A stretch of DNA of 14,653 nt. Source: CAZFCK01 sp964517355. Its GTDB lineage: Bacteria > Desulfobacterota > Desulfovibrionia > Desulfovibrionales > Desulfovibrionaceae. The translations under genes were made by a program, and so were the position numbers. A model generated the notes under the pieces. It saw only the letters and a list, made by a program, of their open reading frames with translations. It was not told the origin of the DNA and did no database searches. Below, one piece after another: positions 12,309 to 14,653 of this stretch (its first letter is position 1; each line of letters begins with the position of its first letter). The DNA is taken from contig CAZFCK010000115.1 of NCBI GenBank assembly GCA_964517355.1, positions 1-14,653 on the forward strand, written 5' to 3'.

Positions 12309-14606
12309 ATGGCTTGGCAGCTGAATGAAAAAATAAGCGAACAGATCCGTGAGGAAACTTCCGAACTCCTTGCCGAGATGGAAACCGCTCTTTTGGAGCT
12401 GGAAAACGCGCCTGACGACATGAATATGGTCAATCGGGTGTTTCGCGCCATGCATACGGTAAAAGGCGCGGCGAACATGTTCGGCTTGGATCCCATCGCC
12501 GATCTGACCCATGAGGTCGAGACCGTCTTCGATCTTGTGCGCAACGGCAAGCTGCAAGTAAGCAGAGCGCTTCTGGACGTGAGCTTCATGGCCAAGGATC
12601 TGATATGGTCTCTGACCGTCAATCCTGAGGCGGCCGACATCAGCGCGTCTGAAAAGCTCAAGGAACTGCTGCGCTCCATAGCCTCTGGCGAGGCGCTGAC
12701 CCTCGGCCCGGTCGAGGAAGCGCCCCAGACAGCGGTCGAAAGTGAACCGGAAGTTGCTCCTTCCGTTGTTGCGCAGGAGGGCGAAGTTGTTCTTGATGCG
12801 GATGCATCCGCGTCAACGGAGCACCATTATGCGGTCTGCTTTCGCCCCCGGGGCCAGGGTATGCTAGCGCGGTTGGATCCCCTTGGTGTTTTGGACGATT
12901 TGCGTGAACTTGGGGCCAGCCATTTTGTTTGTCATGTGGAGGATGTCCCCTGCCTTGAGGAACTGGACCCCGAAACATGCCGGTTCTGGTGGGAAGTGCT
13001 GGTGCTGACCTCTGTCGGGGAGAACGGCTTGCGCGATGTCTTCATTTTTGTGGAGGACAGCAGCGAAATAACCATTGAGGAGGTCGATTCTCCCGAGGAA
13101 TGGCTCGAGGCCGCGAAGTCTTCAGCCGAGCAAACGCCGTGGCCTGCGCCGTCGAAAGCGCCTCCATCCCTTGAGCCGCCTGCGCCCGCGGTCATATTGC
13201 CGGAATCAGAGCCGCAAGCTCCGGTGTTGGAGCCTGTAGCGCCCCCGGAGCCATCCGTTGTTGACGTGCCCGTTCCTGAAAAGGAGGCCGATGTAGAATC
13301 GCAGTTTGTCGCGCCGCCTCCTCCTGCCGCGCAACCTTCGCCGGTTGCGGTTGCCGCGCCTGCCGCCAAGGCTGTCGCCGCGAAAAGCGGGAGCAAAGCC
13401 AAAACGGAACGCGCCGGCGCGGCTCGGAGCAAGAAAGACGTTGCTTCCAGCATCAGGGTGGATGCCTACAAGCTCGACGACATGGTCGCCCTTGTGGGGG
13501 AATTGGTGATAGCCCAGGCGCGGCTTTCACAGCTCGCAGTCGGTGGCGACGACCCCCGTTTGCAAGCCGTGGCGGAAGAGATTGAGTTGCTTTCCGGCTC
13601 GTTGCGCGACCGTACGTTGAGTATGCGCATGTTGCCCATCGGAACTTCTTTCGACCGTTTTCGCCGTTTGGTGCGCGACTTGTCCCACGAACTGGGCAAA
13701 GAGATCGAGCTTGTGACTCAAGGGGCCGAAACAGAGCTGGATAAGACGGTTATCGAACAATTGGGCGATCCGCTCGTACATCTGATGCGCAACAGCATCG
13801 ACCACGGCATGGAGCCGCCGGATGCGCGGGAAGCCGCCGGGAAGCCGCGGCGAGGCACCATAGTGCTCTCTGCCGAACATTCGGGCGGGCATGTGCTGAT
13901 CAAAATATTCGATGACGGGCGCGGGCTGGACCGCGAAAAGATAGCCAGGAAGGCGGAGGAAGGCGGTCTTATCACCGACGCCGCGTCCATGAGCGACAAA
14001 GAGATATTTTTGCTGATTTTTCAACCGGGGTTTTCCACGGCCGATACGATCAGCAATGTGTCAGGCCGCGGCGTGGGCATGGATGTGGTCAAGCGCAGTA
14101 TCGAGGCGTTGCGCGGCAGCGTGGATATTGAAAGCTCGCGGGGCGCGGGCACTACCGTGACCGTGAAATTGCCGCTGACCCTGGCCATAATCGAAGGCTT
14201 GCAGGTGCGTGTGGGCGATGAATACTTCATCATTCCCCTCGCCGCGGTGCGCGAGTGTGTGGAATTGACGGCGATAGACAAGGGCAATGCCTCCGACGGC
14301 AAGCGCATCATCAATATCCGCAATGAAATCGTTCCGTATGTGCGGCTCCGCGAGTGGTTCCACGTGCCTGGGGCCTGGCCGGAAATTGAACAGATCATCG
14401 TTGTGGGAGATGATAATTCGGTGACCGGAATCGTTGTGGACGAGGTCATAGGCCAGCAGCAAACCGTGATCAAAAGCCTTGGAAAGATGTTCAAAGACGT
14501 GGAGGAATTTTCAGGCGCCACCATTCAGGCCGACGGAACCATGGCGCTGATTCTGGACGTGCCGCATCTTATCGGCAGGGTATTGCAGGAAAACGCCGCA
14601 CGCTAG
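12309..14606 (+). CDS. cheA: Chemotaxis histidine kinase CheA
   Basis: 765 residues, complete. P1/HPt domain 1-125, with phospho-acceptor His49 in FRAMHTVKGAANMFG. A globular domain at about 172-262 stands where P2 would be and resembles that in the preceding HPt-STAS protein. A Pro/Ala-rich linker spans about 275-375. The P3 dimerisation helices run about 380-450 (YKLDDMVALVGELVIAQARL). In the P4 ATPase, the N-box is HLMRNSIDHG (491-500), G1 DDGRG (535-539), the F-box region FQPGFST (571-577) and G2 GRGVGMD (586-592). The P5 CheW-like domain occupies about 622-765. It phosphorylates its own His49 in response to receptor/CheW arrays and passes the phosphate to response regulators. The ATG at 12309 has only a modest GGGA upstream. 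No cheW, cheY, cheB or cheR lies in the window; they may follow to the right. The gene follows the HPt-STAS gene in the same direction after 370 bp. Confidence 0.97.
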   Translation: MAWQLNEKISEQIREETSELLAEMETALLELENAPDDMNMVNRVFRAMHTVKGAANMFGLDPIADLTHEVETVFDLVRNGKLQVSRALLDVSFMAKDLIWSLTVNPEAADISASEKLKELLRSIASGEALTLGPVEEAPQTAVESEPEVAPSVVAQEGEVVLDADASASTEHHYAVCFRPRGQGMLARLDPLGVLDDLRELGASHFVCHVEDVPCLEELDPETCRFWWEVLVLTSVGENGLRDVFIFVEDSSEITIEEVDSPEEWLEAAKSSAEQTPWPAPSKAPPSLEPPAPAVILPESEPQAPVLEPVAPPEPSVVDVPVPEKEADVESQFVAPPPPAAQPSPVAVAAPAAKAVAAKSGSKAKTERAGAARSKKDVASSIRVDAYKLDDMVALVGELVIAQARLSQLAVGGDDPRLQAVAEEIELLSGSLRDRTLSMRMLPIGTSFDRFRRLVRDLSHELGKEIELVTQGAETELDKTVIEQLGDPLVHLMRNSIDHGMEPPDAREAAGKPRRGTIVLSAEHSGGHVLIKIFDDGRGLDREKIARKAEEGGLITDAASMSDKEIFLLIFQPGFSTADTISNVSGRGVGMDVVKRSIEALRGSVDIESSRGAGTTVTVKLPLTLAIIEGLQVRVGDEYFIIPLAAVRECVELTAIDKGNASDGKRIINIRNEIVPYVRLREWFHVPGAWPEIEQIIVVGDDNSVTGIVVDEVIGQQQTVIKSLGKMFKDVEEFSGATIQADGTMALILDVPHLIGRVLQENAAR

Positions 14607-14653
14607 CGCATTTTCGCCTTGAAACAAGGCTCTCCCCTGAAACAATTTCCAAT
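14606..14653 (-). repeat. Intergenic hairpin repeat, copy 3, reverse orientation, cut by window end
   Basis: GCGCATTTTCGCC (14606-14618) is the exact reverse complement of the GGCGAAAATGCGC core of copies 1 and 2. It continues with a stem GCCTT-gaaac-AAGGC (14616-14630) and with CCCCTGAAACAAT, matching the complement of the 12200-12216 region of copy 2 nearly base for base. It begins on the last base of the cheA stop codon and runs past the right edge. cheA is therefore flanked by inverted copies. Confidence 0.65.

Noticed and set aside
12078..12557. 159-codon - strand ORF across the cheA start
   Set aside because: Antisense to the conserved HPt domain of CheA and running through repeats; no motif.
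1..14653. CRISPR arrays, tRNA or rRNA genes, transposases, phage genes
   Set aside because: None was found on reading both strands: no regularly spaced direct repeats, no cloverleaf-like sequences recognised, and no integrase or transposase motifs in any plausible frame.

Overview
The window reads as chromosomal DNA of a moderately GC-rich Gram-negative bacterium. The style of the proteins (the phosphoglucomutase, the divergent YchF-like protein, a CheA with a long Pro/Ala linker) and the mix of small intergenic repeats suggest a Desulfovibrio-like sulfate reducer (Desulfovibrionaceae). This taxonomic guess is inference from pattern memory; no rRNA or tRNA gene is present to anchor it.

Left part (1-5441): a + strand terminator of a gene outside the window; a HAD phosphatase (gph-like, -) and alpha-phosphoglucomutase (pgm, -) separated by a long imperfect palindrome; a small J-domain-like protein (-) divergent from a TPR lipoprotein (+); then a short, divergent YchF-family P-loop NTPase (+). 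Middle (5442-8090): a two-domain M16 zinc protease with a signal peptide on the - strand, convergent with the YchF-like gene across a perfect 15-bp hairpin. A 659-bp region, mostly noncoding as far as I can see, separates it from the divergent signalling genes.

Right part (8750-14606, all +): the most interesting region. A receiver-PP2C phosphatase response regulator (RsbU-like) overlaps by 4 nt a gene encoding an anti-sigma-type HATPase kinase fused in frame to a STAS antagonist (RsbW and RsbV in one chain, with an internal Shine-Dalgarno plus ATG before the STAS half). This is followed after 22 bp by an HPt-(CheA-like middle domain)-STAS protein with no kinase domain and no phosphorylatable Ser in its STAS motif. 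After a 370-bp repeat-rich gap comes a full CheA kinase (HPt, the same kind of middle domain, dimerisation, ATPase, CheW-like). The set suggests a partner-switching module wired to a chemosensory phosphorelay: a CheA/HPt could phosphorylate the receiver, the PP2C output would dephosphorylate the STAS serine, and that would release or capture the kinase. The downstream target (sigma factor or other) is not in the window.

Intergenic regions carry a shared family of short repeats: one 25-bp core occurs identically at 5323-5347 and 12234-12258, and a reverse-oriented copy of part of it begins at the cheA stop codon and runs off the right edge. A second 22-23-bp repeat precedes the core in both full copies.
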